Source: Phocaeicola plebeius
GTDB taxonomy: Bacteria > Bacteroidota > Bacteroidia > Bacteroidales > Bacteroidaceae
Reading direction: 5' to 3'
Assembly (NCBI RefSeq): GCF_003437535.1
Contig: NZ_QSQT01000015.1
Span: 36,870 to 100,869, forward strand
DNA length: 64,000 bases
Both the position numbers and the translations under genes were made by a program. Of the stretch, positions 28,701 to 35,938 are shown in pieces (position 1 is the first letter of the stretch; each line of letters begins with the position of its first letter). Under the pieces are notes generated by a model, which saw nothing but the letters and a program-made list of their open reading frames with translations, ran no database searches and was not told where the DNA came from.

Positions 28701-28947
28701 GACTATCTACAATATTCAGGGTATGGGCAAACTGGAATTTACATTCGACATCATCAACTTTGCCAATATGCTGAACAAGAAATGGGGTGCAAGCTATGAA
28801 TCTGCTTACAACCTTTCTCCACTGACTCTTAAGGAATTTGCTGCTGATAAAACGACTCCATTGTATTACTACAACAATGCCGAAATCAAGAAGAGCGACA
28901 TCAGCTCACGCTGGCACTGCCAGGTGGGTGTAAGACTGACTTTCTAA
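25747..28947 (+). CDS. Oar-type TonB-dependent outer-membrane receptor
   Basis: A 1066-residue protein with a signal peptide (residues 1-23, ending ANA). Residues about 30-110 are a carboxypeptidase-regulatory-like domain (ISGKVLDETKAPVIGATV, DGRYTIQGM). A plug domain follows (DEVVVVADAKANAGAAHNF, RYNSFQIDG, FDVRQSGFTGGGINAITKQGTN), then a long beta barrel ending in an aromatic strand (WHCQVGVRLTF). The absence of a SusD partner and the GGGINAITK pattern fit the Oar/OmpA-related receptor class rather than SusC. It should import a large ligand with TonB energy. The cargo is unknown. It stands alone with its own promoter and terminator, and codons look highly expressed. Confidence 0.92.
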   Translation: MVHHSKFLFSALVVSAMAVGANAQVTTSAISGKVLDETKAPVIGATVVAIHEPSGTLYGAVTNVDGRYTIQGMRTGGPYKIEISYVGYNKTAFTGISLELGNTLSLNAEMKPSSELLDEVVVVADAKANAGAAHNFSTQKIENTPTVDRNVYDIVKNMPMAMTSKNGGITFAGSNNRYNSFQIDGTVSNDVFGLSASGTNGGQTGANPISMDAIQEIQVVVAPFDVRQSGFTGGGINAITKQGTNTTHGSAYTYFNNQNMYGKYSAVRGYEKSPLTQQYTRTYGGTLGGAIVKDKLFYFVSAEAKKESYPSSIYPGYTDSYITNDVAKQIADQYAKLTGIQENYGQRDIESKSFGLLARIDWNINQNHKLALRYQHNNSYDDNYGVGSTSYTFVNSGYRMNNKTNSIVAELNSHLGQNLYNEFRASASFIRDHRDVAYQGPTVQIEDILGGDQKTAITANIGTEYSSGANYLDQDIYTFEDNLSWYLGNHTLTFGTHNEIYRMKNLFIQAVNGSWYYADLQRFLDDQPYKFSYKYTDPELTGGDTQWAPAMKSGQFGFYAQDKWDISNNFNLTYGLRIDIPVVFNNPTENPTFNEYAAQKGFGVRVGENPSAKVLFSPRVGFRWYTNDSHKTLLRGGIGIFTGRVPFVWLSNAFNNTGMESKGTTIEPKDGKNHTHTAPSLGQYANNPMAGANSGSGYFSPDIVTVSKDFKYPQVFRANLALEQRLPGDIKMTLEGIYSKTMNNVFFENLALTNNGEKVYAIPGVEASVAPYYTKGQSDYYSIINLRNTNKGYTYALSALLEKHFNFGLDMSASYTFGHAKSVNDGTSSVAYSNWKYNYSVDTNSQNELGFSKFDIPHRVMVQASYNSPKYWNGWTSTTIAVIYNGFSGSRYSLTMNEKQDFNGDGQKGNSLLYIPTDEELNKMTFIDNIDEETGKVIMTAAQSREAFKQWIENDSYAKNHRGQYAERNSNLSKWEHEIDLHLAQTIYNIQGMGKLEFTFDIINFANMLNKKWGASYESAYNLSPLTLKEFAADKTTPLYYYNNAEIKKSDISSRWHCQVGVRLTF

Positions 28948-28969
28948 TGAAAGACTAACCCTTTACATA

Positions 28970-29008
28970 AAAGGTGTATTGCCCACAAAAGAACGGCAAT
29001 ACACCTTT
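28970..29008 (+). terminator. TonB-receptor terminator
   Basis: Bases 28970-28983 pair perfectly with 28995-29008 (AAAGGTGTATTGCC arm), loop of 11, then CTTTTTAT. Confidence 0.9.
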
Positions 29009-29040
29009 CTTTTTATCATCCTCTAACAATAACCAGACTT

Positions 29041-30228
29041 ATGAAAAAACTTATCTCGCTGTGTATGATGTGGTGCATCTGCCTCTCTATGTGGGCCGGA
29101 AAGCACTACACCGTCATTGTATCCCTCGACGGGTTTCGCTGGGACTACCCGCAGATGTACGACACGCCGTTCTTCGACCGAATGGCTCGTGAAGGTGTAA
29201 AGGCCACCATGATTCCCTCGTTCCCTTCGAAAACCTTCCCCAACCACTATACCATTGCTACGGGACTAGTGCCCGACCACCATGGTATCGTAGCCAATAC
29301 CTTCTGGGACCCACAGCGCCAGGAACTTTACAAGATGAACAATCTGAAAACCCGCAACGATGCGTCTTATTATGGCGGAGAACCTATCTGGATTACCGCA
29401 CAGAAGCAGGGCATCAAAACGGGAAACATCTACTGGGTAGGCTCTGACATTTCCGTAAAAGGACAGCACCCCACCTACTATCACGTGTACGACCAGAAAC
29501 CCCGGCTCACCCAGACGGAGCGTGTGGCAGAAGCACTGAGAATGCTGAAGCTTCCGGAAGAAGAACGTCCCCAGTTGGTTATGATTTATTTCGAAGATTC
29601 TGATACCTACGGACACACTTATAGTCCGCACAGCAAGGAAACACACCGCTGCGTGGAAGAGCTGGATGCCCTCATGAAATACTTATGGGAAGGACTTCAA
29701 AGCTTACCTTTCGGAAAGGACATCAACCTGATTGTGACGTCCGACCACGGAATGGCGACTGTCAGCGCAGACCGCTTTGTACCCATCAAGCACCTGTTGA
29801 ACGAAAAATGGTATTCCTTGATTGACGGGAATCTTCCGGCACAGATTTATACGAAACCGGAATACCGCGACTCCGTGTATCAGGCACTACAGGGACTGAA
29901 TCACGTACGGGTATGGAAAAAAGAAGATATTCCTGCTTATTTGAACTATGGAAGCAATCCGCGTGTGGGCGACATCATCGTACTGCCTGATTTAGGCTGG
30001 CTAGTGGAGGAAGGCAACAAGACGCTGCCAGGTGCCCATGGATTTGACCCGACCTACGACGATATGCAGGTAATGTTCCGGGCATGCGGACCGGATTTCA
30101 AGAAAAGATACGAAGCTCCGAAGTTCCGAAATGTATCGATTTATTCCTTGCTGGCCCGTCTGCTCCACATTACTCCAGAAAAGACAGACGGATGCCTGGA
30201 AGAGGTTGAAAATATGCTGATTCAGTGA
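29041..30228 (+). CDS. Exported nucleotide pyrophosphatase/phosphodiesterase (NPP-like)
   Basis: A 395-residue member of the alkaline phosphatase superfamily. Residues 1-20 form a signal peptide (ending MWAGK), so it acts in the periplasm or outside. Metal and catalytic positions fit the NPP family: the first Asp in VSLDGFRWDY, the Thr nucleophile in PSFPSKTFPNHYT, the Asp/His pair in FEDSDTYGHTYSP, the Asp-His in TSDHGM, and the last His in LPGAHGFDP. NPP enzymes cleave phosphodiester or pyrophosphate bonds of nucleotides, sugars or lipids. The substrate here is unknown. It has no evident partner. Confidence 0.92.
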   Translation: MKKLISLCMMWCICLSMWAGKHYTVIVSLDGFRWDYPQMYDTPFFDRMAREGVKATMIPSFPSKTFPNHYTIATGLVPDHHGIVANTFWDPQRQELYKMNNLKTRNDASYYGGEPIWITAQKQGIKTGNIYWVGSDISVKGQHPTYYHVYDQKPRLTQTERVAEALRMLKLPEEERPQLVMIYFEDSDTYGHTYSPHSKETHRCVEELDALMKYLWEGLQSLPFGKDINLIVTSDHGMATVSADRFVPIKHLLNEKWYSLIDGNLPAQIYTKPEYRDSVYQALQGLNHVRVWKKEDIPAYLNYGSNPRVGDIIVLPDLGWLVEEGNKTLPGAHGFDPTYDDMQVMFRACGPDFKKRYEAPKFRNVSIYSLLARLLHITPEKTDGCLEEVENMLIQ

Positions 30229-30448
30229 TATTTTCCACATCTTTTGGAAAGAAAAAAGAATTGATTGCATTCATTTTACTAAGCTAGTTTACATTTTTCA
30301 CAACTTTTATCAAAGGATTTCACACTTCAAAAATTAAATCTCCTAAAATGTTAAAAAAGCATTTTCCCAATAAACCACAAGAGGGATTCATTGTCTTAAA
30401 GTCGTAAGTGCACTGAAAATGATTATTCACTTTTAAATTTCGACTACA

Positions 30449-31009
30449 ATGAAAACAACTCATTTATTATCTACATTGATTCTTACCGTATGTTTAGGTT
30501 TTGGAAGCGTGATGGCACAAAATGCTGCACCTCAGGTTTGTCCGGAAAAAGCCGAAAAGCCTTGCAAGGTAAAACTCACTCCGGAACAACGTATGGAAGC
30601 ACAGGCTCAGCGTATGGGAAAACAACTGATGCTGGACGATGCCAAATTAGCCCAGTTTACTTCTCTCTACAAGGAATACCTGACTGCCTTGAAAGAATGC
30701 CGTCCGGCCGCAAAAGAAAATAAAGTAAAACCGTGCGAACGTACAGACGCACAGATTCAGCAGGACATCGAACAACGCTTTGAAGTTCGTCAGAAAGTGC
30801 TCGATACCCAGAAGAAGTACTATGCTTCATTCAAGAAGATTCTGAATGCCCGCCAGCTGGAAAAGGTATTCAGCATGGAGCGCCCGGGCAGATTTCACAA
30901 AGGCCATTTCCCGATGAGACACGCCGGAACAGTCCATCCGGGACACATGCCCGCCCCATGCTGCCCGAATGCATGTCCGGCACATCCACTGGCTCCTCAA
31001 GACAAATAA
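30449..31009 (+). CDS. Small periplasmic Spy/CpxP-like protein with a His/Cys-rich tail
   Basis: A 186-residue protein with a signal peptide (residues 1-23, ending VMAQ). The mature core is helical and resembles the DUF4890/Spy-like group: LTPEQRMEAQAQRMGKQLML followed by repeats of helix with ARQLEKVFSME. Such proteins are periplasmic chaperones or metal and stress sensors. The last 40 residues are unusual: they contain seven His and four or more Cys and Met (for example FHKGHFPMRHAGTVHPGH and CCPNACPAHP). This tail looks like a metal-binding site. The family name is tentative. A 220-base AT-rich leader lies upstream, in which I see no clear promoter box. Confidence 0.7.
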   Translation: MKTTHLLSTLILTVCLGFGSVMAQNAAPQVCPEKAEKPCKVKLTPEQRMEAQAQRMGKQLMLDDAKLAQFTSLYKEYLTALKECRPAAKENKVKPCERTDAQIQQDIEQRFEVRQKVLDTQKKYYASFKKILNARQLEKVFSMERPGRFHKGHFPMRHAGTVHPGHMPAPCCPNACPAHPLAPQDK

Positions 31010-31033
31010 CTTACTATAATTATCACTAAAAGC

Positions 31034-31084
31034 GAAGCGCGAAGCCCTCACGGTGTCGGGAGACACTGAAGGGTTTCGCGCTTC
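31034..31084. terminator. Long hairpin between the Spy-like and MFS genes
   Basis: Bases 31034-31048 pair with 31070-31084 (GAAGCGCGAAGCCCT arm, one G-T pair). A second small stem (GGTGTC with GACACT) sits inside the loop. It separates two convergent transcripts and may stop both. Confidence 0.75.
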
Positions 31085-31121
31085 TTTATCATGAATGACA
31101 TGACCGCCAAAGAAAGCGGCA

Positions 31122-32327
31122 TCAGTTTTTCTGAATCATTATATGACGGGCATAGAACCACACCACCACGTAGCCGGCAAAAGGCACGATGAATGCCCAG
31201 TGCATGTCGGCACAATCTCCTACCAGTCCCATAAGCACGGGGCCTACGGCACCGCCCACCGGCGACATCATCAGGAAGGAAGAGGCGCGCTTCGTATGAC
31301 TGCCAAGCCCTTTCAGCGAAAGGGCAAAAATAGTGGGGAACATGATGGCCTCGAAGGCATAGCCGCAAAGAAGGGCCACGAACGATACGGAGCCTAAATC
31401 CAGAATCACCAGCAGGGTGGTGATGACTGTTCCCGTAGCACACCAGAAAAGCATCTTCTCGGCACGGACACGGCGCATAATCCAGCTTCCCACGAAACGT
31501 CCTACCATGAACAGTCCCAATCCGCCGAACGAAAGTACCAGTGAAGCATCGCGGGCATTCATCCAGCCAACTTCCGTCACGTAGTTAATAAAGAAACTAT
31601 TGATGGAAATCTCGGATACCTCGTAGGCAAACAGTGCAACCAGTCCGAACACAAAAAGCTTATGCGCCCACAGACCTACGCGATGGCCTTCACTATCCAC
31701 TTCCTCCTCATGAGGAATTTCCGGCAGACGTACGCGCATAAAAGCCAGCGCAGCCAGCAGGACAATCACTCCCATCACGGCATACGGAAGAGCCACATTA
31801 CCGCTTGCTCCTTTGTCTTCGTCGGAGAAAAGCAAGAGACCGGTCAGAATCGGTGCAAAGATACATCCCAGCCCGTTGAATGACTGAGCGAAATTCAGTC
31901 GGCTGGCAGCCGTTTCCCGTGCTCCCAACTCCGTCACATACGGATTGGCGGCCGTTTCCAGGAAGGTTAGTCCGCATCCGATGACGAATAACGAGAACAG
32001 GAACATATTGAACGAAGCTATATATTGTCCGGGAATGAACAACAACGAGCCTATTCCGTAGAGCAACAATCCAAGCACCACACCCTTACGGTATCCGTGA
32101 CGGTTGATGAACAATCCGGCCGGAATGGCCATGATGAAATAACCCATGTACATCGTGGCCTGAATCATGGCCGAATGGGTACGGGTGATGGTGAGCAGTT
32201 CCTGAAAATGCTTGTTCAGCACGTCCAGAATGGCATGGGCAAATCCCCACAGGAAAAAGAGTGAGGTAATCAGTACAAAGGGGAACAGGTATTGGCGTTC
32301 CACCAGGGCAATTCCTTTTTTCTTCAT
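31122..32327 (-). CDS. MFS sugar transporter (FucP-like)
   Basis: A 401-residue protein with twelve predicted helices. The family start is PFVLITSLFFLWGFAHAILDVLNKHFQ and the helix 4-5 segment is FLETAANPYVTELGARETAASRLNFAQSFNGLG, which match the FucP type of sugar-proton symporter. I place the start at the ATG at 32327 (MKKKGIALVERQY); seven codons of in-frame sequence further upstream are less likely because a strong AAGGAGG site sits just before this ATG. It follows the HAD gene by 13 bases and ends the long minus-strand run. In this context it may move the sugar or polyol used by the pathway. Confidence 0.88.
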   Translation of the reverse strand: MKKKGIALVERQYLFPFVLITSLFFLWGFAHAILDVLNKHFQELLTITRTHSAMIQATMYMGYFIMAIPAGLFINRHGYRKGVVLGLLLYGIGSLLFIPGQYIASFNMFLFSLFVIGCGLTFLETAANPYVTELGARETAASRLNFAQSFNGLGCIFAPILTGLLLFSDEDKGASGNVALPYAVMGVIVLLAALAFMRVRLPEIPHEEEVDSEGHRVGLWAHKLFVFGLVALFAYEVSEISINSFFINYVTEVGWMNARDASLVLSFGGLGLFMVGRFVGSWIMRRVRAEKMLFWCATGTVITTLLVILDLGSVSFVALLCGYAFEAIMFPTIFALSLKGLGSHTKRASSFLMMSPVGGAVGPVLMGLVGDCADMHWAFIVPFAGYVVVWFYARHIMIQKN

Positions 32328-32333
32328 CCTTGC

Positions 32334-32342
32334 CCCTCCTTT
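32334..32342 (-). promoter_or_regulatory. Strong AGGAGG ribosome-binding site
   Basis: The minus strand reads AAAGGAGGGG just before the ATG at 32327. Bacteroidales genes usually lack such a site, so this is unusual and it decides the start of the MFS gene. Confidence 0.7.
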
Positions 32343-33063
32343 ATACATACGACAAAAGTTCCGGCAAGTCGGTGATGATTACATCCGGAAGTGTTTCATC
32401 TATTTCTTCGTTGCCCCAGCCTTCACCTTTCAGCCAGGCCACCTTGCAGCCGACAGCCTTTGCGGGCACCACGTCCTTGGAGAAGGAATCGCCTACCACC
32501 AGCACATTTCCGGCAGGCAGCCCCATGGCTTCCACACCCAGCCGATAGATGGCAGGATCGGGCTTGCGTACTCCCACTACCGACGATTCTATGATGCCGG
32601 CAAAGAAATCAAACAAGCCGAAGTCTTTCAGGATGGTCTGGATATTTCCGTAGAAGTTGGATACCAGCACCAGCTTGTAGCGTTCGGAAAGTGACTTCAC
32701 TACGGGACGGGTGTGTTCCAGCACGTCCAGCACATAGCGGTAGCAGCTGTCGGCCACTTTCCCGGCATAGTCTTCCCGGCGGGCTTCTTCTCCGTCCAGC
32801 TTGCCTTGTTCCACCAAGTACTTCATCTGAATGTCGGTCTTGATGCGCAGCACATCGTGGAAATTATGTTCCGGCTTGACCAGCGGCACACGGGCCAGCG
32901 TACGTTCCCCGTGCACGTATGCCTCACGGAAACTCGCCTTGTCCACCGGCACCTGAAATTCTTCATACTTGCTCCACAACACTTCCGCCCAGTGGCGGCT
33001 GTTCGTATCGATAGTTCCTCCGTAATCAAAGATTACGCCTTTTACATCTGTCAGTTTACTCAT
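32341..33063 (-). CDS. HAD-superfamily hydrolase with a DxG motif I
   Basis: A 240-residue HAD protein with a helical cap. Motif I is IFDYGGTID near residue 12: the nucleophile Asp is present, but the second Asp of DxD is replaced by Gly. Motif II is LVSNFYGN, the motif III Lys is in VRKPDPAIYRL, and motif IV is LVVGDSFSKDVVPAK. The second Asp normally acts as general acid/base, so catalysis may be altered. HAD enzymes with DxG or DxY exist. It overlaps the flippase-like gene by eight bases and is followed by the transporter, so it belongs to this pathway. A phosphatase step on a phosphorylated intermediate is possible but not proven. Confidence 0.88.
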   Translation of the reverse strand: MSKLTDVKGVIFDYGGTIDTNSRHWAEVLWSKYEEFQVPVDKASFREAYVHGERTLARVPLVKPEHNFHDVLRIKTDIQMKYLVEQGKLDGEEARREDYAGKVADSCYRYVLDVLEHTRPVVKSLSERYKLVLVSNFYGNIQTILKDFGLFDFFAGIIESSVVGVRKPDPAIYRLGVEAMGLPAGNVLVVGDSFSKDVVPAKAVGCKVAWLKGEGWGNEEIDETLPDVIITDLPELLSYV

Positions 33064-34063
33064 CTTTAGTCTTATTTGGGGTACCGTTGCCGACTTTCAT
33101 CAGCAACACGCCAATTACAATCCATATCAATTCACGCACACGGGTAATCAGTCCCGTATAGATGCCAAACGCACTCGGAATGGCCAGCCCTCCTACCGCC
33201 AGTGCAAATCCTCCCTCGCGTGCCCCAAGCTGCATGGGCGAGAAAAAGAACAGGTTGGCAAACAAGGAAGTGAAGGCCATAATCAGGATGCAGGACAGGA
33301 AGCTCACATGGTCGGTCAGAATGTTCAGGATAAAGAACACTTCGGCACAATTCACAATACGCGCCATGAACTCCAGTCCCAATGCCACGTAGAACGTGCT
33401 TTTCCGCTGCTTGTGAAGTGCGGCAATCTGTGCGTCCACGCGTTCCAGCGTCTCTCTCTTTTCAGTCAGGAAACGGCTGGCCCAGCGTTTCACATAAGGC
33501 AGACGGCACAACAGCTTGAACGTGCGTACCGCCATTCCGTTGCGATAGCCTTTCATAAAGAAATAAATGGCCAGCAGGCAGAAGAAAGCCACCACCGAGA
33601 GCATGATCCCCATCCCCCAGTTCACCGGTTCAAAAATCACAAACAAGACGACCGATACCAGCCAGAACCAGAAATGAGAAAAGATGTGCATCATCACATA
33701 GAGAATAACCGACGAGGTGGCCTTGCTAGCACCTACGTAAGGCGTAAGCTCCATGATTCGGTACGGCTCACCGCCCATCAGTCCCACCGGAGTGGCATAG
33801 TTCAGGGCAAAACCGGATACGGTCAGCTTATAGACCTTCCAGAAGGGCACCTTGGCATGTTTCCCGTCGCGGATAATGACATACCATGACCAGGCATTCA
33901 GGTAATAGATGAACACCCACAGAAGAATCACGGCCGGAAACCACACCCCTGCCTTGCGCAAGTTCTGCCACAACTCCTGATAGTCCATATCGAACGTGCA
34001 GAGCATAACCACAATGGCAAAGATGCCGAAAAACCAGAATATATTCCGAAACTTTTCCTTCAT
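33056..34063 (-). CDS. Flippase-like membrane protein (UPF0104 / lysylphosphatidylglycerol-synthase membrane region)
   Basis: A 335-residue polytopic protein with about eight membrane helices. Landmarks are NLRKAGVWFPAVILLWVFIYYLNAWSWYVIIRD at the start, SGFALNYATPVGLMGGEPYRI near residue 90, and the late LFFFSPMQLGAREGGFALAVGG. This is the UPF0104/LPG_synthase_TM fold, whose members move lipids or polar head groups across the membrane. The ATG at 34063 is chosen: it forms TGATG with the stop of the preceding CDP-alcohol phosphotransferase, and the GTG three bases earlier is less likely. Strong coupling to that enzyme suggests it handles the enzyme's lipid product. Confidence 0.88.
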   Translation of the reverse strand: MKEKFRNIFWFFGIFAIVVMLCTFDMDYQELWQNLRKAGVWFPAVILLWVFIYYLNAWSWYVIIRDGKHAKVPFWKVYKLTVSGFALNYATPVGLMGGEPYRIMELTPYVGASKATSSVILYVMMHIFSHFWFWLVSVVLFVIFEPVNWGMGIMLSVVAFFCLLAIYFFMKGYRNGMAVRTFKLLCRLPYVKRWASRFLTEKRETLERVDAQIAALHKQRKSTFYVALGLEFMARIVNCAEVFFILNILTDHVSFLSCILIMAFTSLFANLFFFSPMQLGAREGGFALAVGGLAIPSAFGIYTGLITRVRELIWIVIGVLLMKVGNGTPNKTKDE

Positions 34064-35010
34064 CACTTGGCGTATTTATGGTAAAGATATGCACACAATG
34101 CCTCATGACGACGACGCATGTACACAAACAGACTGGTCATCACCACCATCTCGAAAATGAAATACAACCACGGTTCTCCTATCAGCAGGCTGATGTAAAG
34201 GGCTATCGCGCGGGTATTGAATGTCAGGATGTTGGTGTACTTCATCAACGGCAAGCTCAGGGCACGGAACTCATCGCGCAGCTCCTGAGGAATGTTGTCA
34301 CCGTAACGTTCCTGCACAAAAGCGTAGAAACGCTGGAAGTTGGGAGTCATCTGTTCCTGCTTGCGGGTATAGTTGCCATAAAAATACAGGAAGGCCTTCC
34401 ACCAGAAGTTGCCTTTCCACGGCAGACTATGGAAAATCTCACGTTGCTGTTTGAAGTTATCCAGCTCACTACCTGCCTTTCCCTTCAGGAAGAACAAGTG
34501 GATGTTACGGTAATAATCGGCCAGCGTGCATTGCTTGCTATGGCACACCGTACCTGAGAACCAGGCTATCAGCCATATATATATGCTCCAGGTCTGTCCG
34601 GAAGCCTCTCCCAGATGGAAAGGAAGCGGCTGGTTCATCAGACGCAGACAGATGGCGACATAGATGGTGATAAACCAAAGGTCACCGGCAAATCCGTCGA
34701 GCATACGTCCCCAGCGGGTTTTCTTGCCGGTCATACGTGCCAGCTGCCCGTCGCAACTATCATAATGGTTGGCCCACATCAAGAGGAAAATACCAATCAG
34801 CGTATGCGTCATGTCGGGATAATAAAACATCACTCCTGCCGCTACGCCTAAAATGATGGACAGGATGGTCACTACATTGGGATGTACCCCGAAACGCTGG
34901 AAAAACAACGCCCACACATAACCTATTGGGCGATTGAAATGGATGTCCAGAAACTCTTCTGTATCCATGGACTTGAAAGAAGCCTCTACTCCTTTTTTCT
35001 CCGTACTCAT
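34063..35010 (-). CDS. CDP-alcohol phosphotransferase-family membrane enzyme
   Basis: A 315-residue protein with about six helices. Near residue 85 it has the family signature DSCDGQLARMTGKKTRWG followed by RMLDGFAGD. The first part matches DxxDGxxAR-x8-G exactly. The last Asp comes one residue later than in the usual GxxxDxxxD, as Asp-Gly-Phe-Ala-Gly-Asp. The family transfers a phospho-alcohol from a CDP-alcohol to an acceptor in the membrane, in making phospholipids or phosphodiesters. It starts at an ATG that overlaps the ATP-grasp stop (TAATG) and ends in TGATG with the flippase-like gene. Substrate is unknown; inositol-type or sugar-type head groups are possible. Confidence 0.9.
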   Translation of the reverse strand: MSTEKKGVEASFKSMDTEEFLDIHFNRPIGYVWALFFQRFGVHPNVVTILSIILGVAAGVMFYYPDMTHTLIGIFLLMWANHYDSCDGQLARMTGKKTRWGRMLDGFAGDLWFITIYVAICLRLMNQPLPFHLGEASGQTWSIYIWLIAWFSGTVCHSKQCTLADYYRNIHLFFLKGKAGSELDNFKQQREIFHSLPWKGNFWWKAFLYFYGNYTRKQEQMTPNFQRFYAFVQERYGDNIPQELRDEFRALSLPLMKYTNILTFNTRAIALYISLLIGEPWLYFIFEMVVMTSLFVYMRRRHEALCAYLYHKYAK

Positions 35011-35876
35011 TATTTTTCTAATTTGTGGATAATACGATTATAGATACACTTGGCGATTTCCGGTCCGGCTTCTTCACGGCAACGGGCAAAGCTGGGCCAG
35101 TCGTTAAAGTCGATGATGCGGATTTCACCGGTAGCCGATACCACACAGTCGCCTCCGTATACAGGCACATTCAGCACCTCGGCTGCCTTGTTGGCGTATG
35201 CCTGAAGCTGCTTGACATCGAACGGGAAACCTCTCGTGGCTCCGTTGATGGCTTCCAGTCCGAACTTGCTGTGTGACTGTTCCGTTGGATAGAAGGTATA
35301 AAAGAAATTCGTTCCCTGTACCCCGTAGAACTTCACCAAATCTCCCACCAGGTGTTCGTTGACTACTGCCACCGGAATGTTCCGTTTCCGGAAATCGGCC
35401 ATCACCACTTCTGCTTCTTCCCGACATTCCACGTACACCACGTCTTCTTTCACCATGGCATGCGAATTGCCTCGCTTAATCCAGCAAGGGAACACGGAAG
35501 GAGTAAACTTCTCATCAGTAGAAATAATAAAGCTCCGGGGATGTGGCACTTCATTTGCCACCAGCAGCTCCGTCATCTGCTGACGGACACAGTTGTCAAT
35601 GCCATACGCAGAGTTCACCACCAGGGCACCCCCGTCTTCCAGTTTTTTCAACCGCTCAATGGTGGCGCGGTCGCGAGCCATGTCGAAAATAAATTCACCC
35701 TCTATGTTCTGAGCAACAAATTCCTTTTCCGGATAAATTGTCACCTCACACCCCATTCTCTCCAATGCTTCTGCCGCAAGCCGAAGGATTGCCGCATCAT
35801 TGTCTACGTGATTCGGGGAATATTCATTACCACGGCTCACACCAACCACCCGAATCTTCTCTCCTCTTTTACACAT
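35010..35876 (-). CDS. ATP-grasp-fold enzyme of unknown substrate
   Basis: A 288-residue soluble protein with an N-terminal Rossmann-like part (IRVVGVSRGNEYSPNHVDNDAAILRLAAEALE), then the ATP-grasp segments VVNSAYGIDNCVRQQMTELL, PCWIKRGNSHAMV and a C-terminal metal-binding DFNDWPSF. ATP-grasp enzymes join a carboxylate to an amine or phosphorylate polyols. The pattern resembles RimK-like ligases and ITPK-like kinases in general, but I cannot separate these by reading. It overlaps the next gene by one base (TAATG), so it belongs to the same pathway. It could phosphorylate or aminoacylate the head group. Confidence 0.82.
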   Translation of the reverse strand: MCKRGEKIRVVGVSRGNEYSPNHVDNDAAILRLAAEALERMGCEVTIYPEKEFVAQNIEGEFIFDMARDRATIERLKKLEDGGALVVNSAYGIDNCVRQQMTELLVANEVPHPRSFIISTDEKFTPSVFPCWIKRGNSHAMVKEDVVYVECREEAEVVMADFRKRNIPVAVVNEHLVGDLVKFYGVQGTNFFYTFYPTEQSHSKFGLEAINGATRGFPFDVKQLQAYANKAAEVLNVPVYGGDCVVSATGEIRIIDFNDWPSFARCREEAGPEIAKCIYNRIIHKLEK

Positions 35877-35938
35877 TCTATCTTGTTATTCTTATTTCTA
35901 GATTTTACGCAAAAAATCAATATTGGTTTATTCTGTTT

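Noticed and set aside
25747..28947. SusC of a polysaccharide utilisation locus
   Set aside because: There is no SusD-like gene or glycan enzyme next to it, and the plug pattern is of the Oar type.
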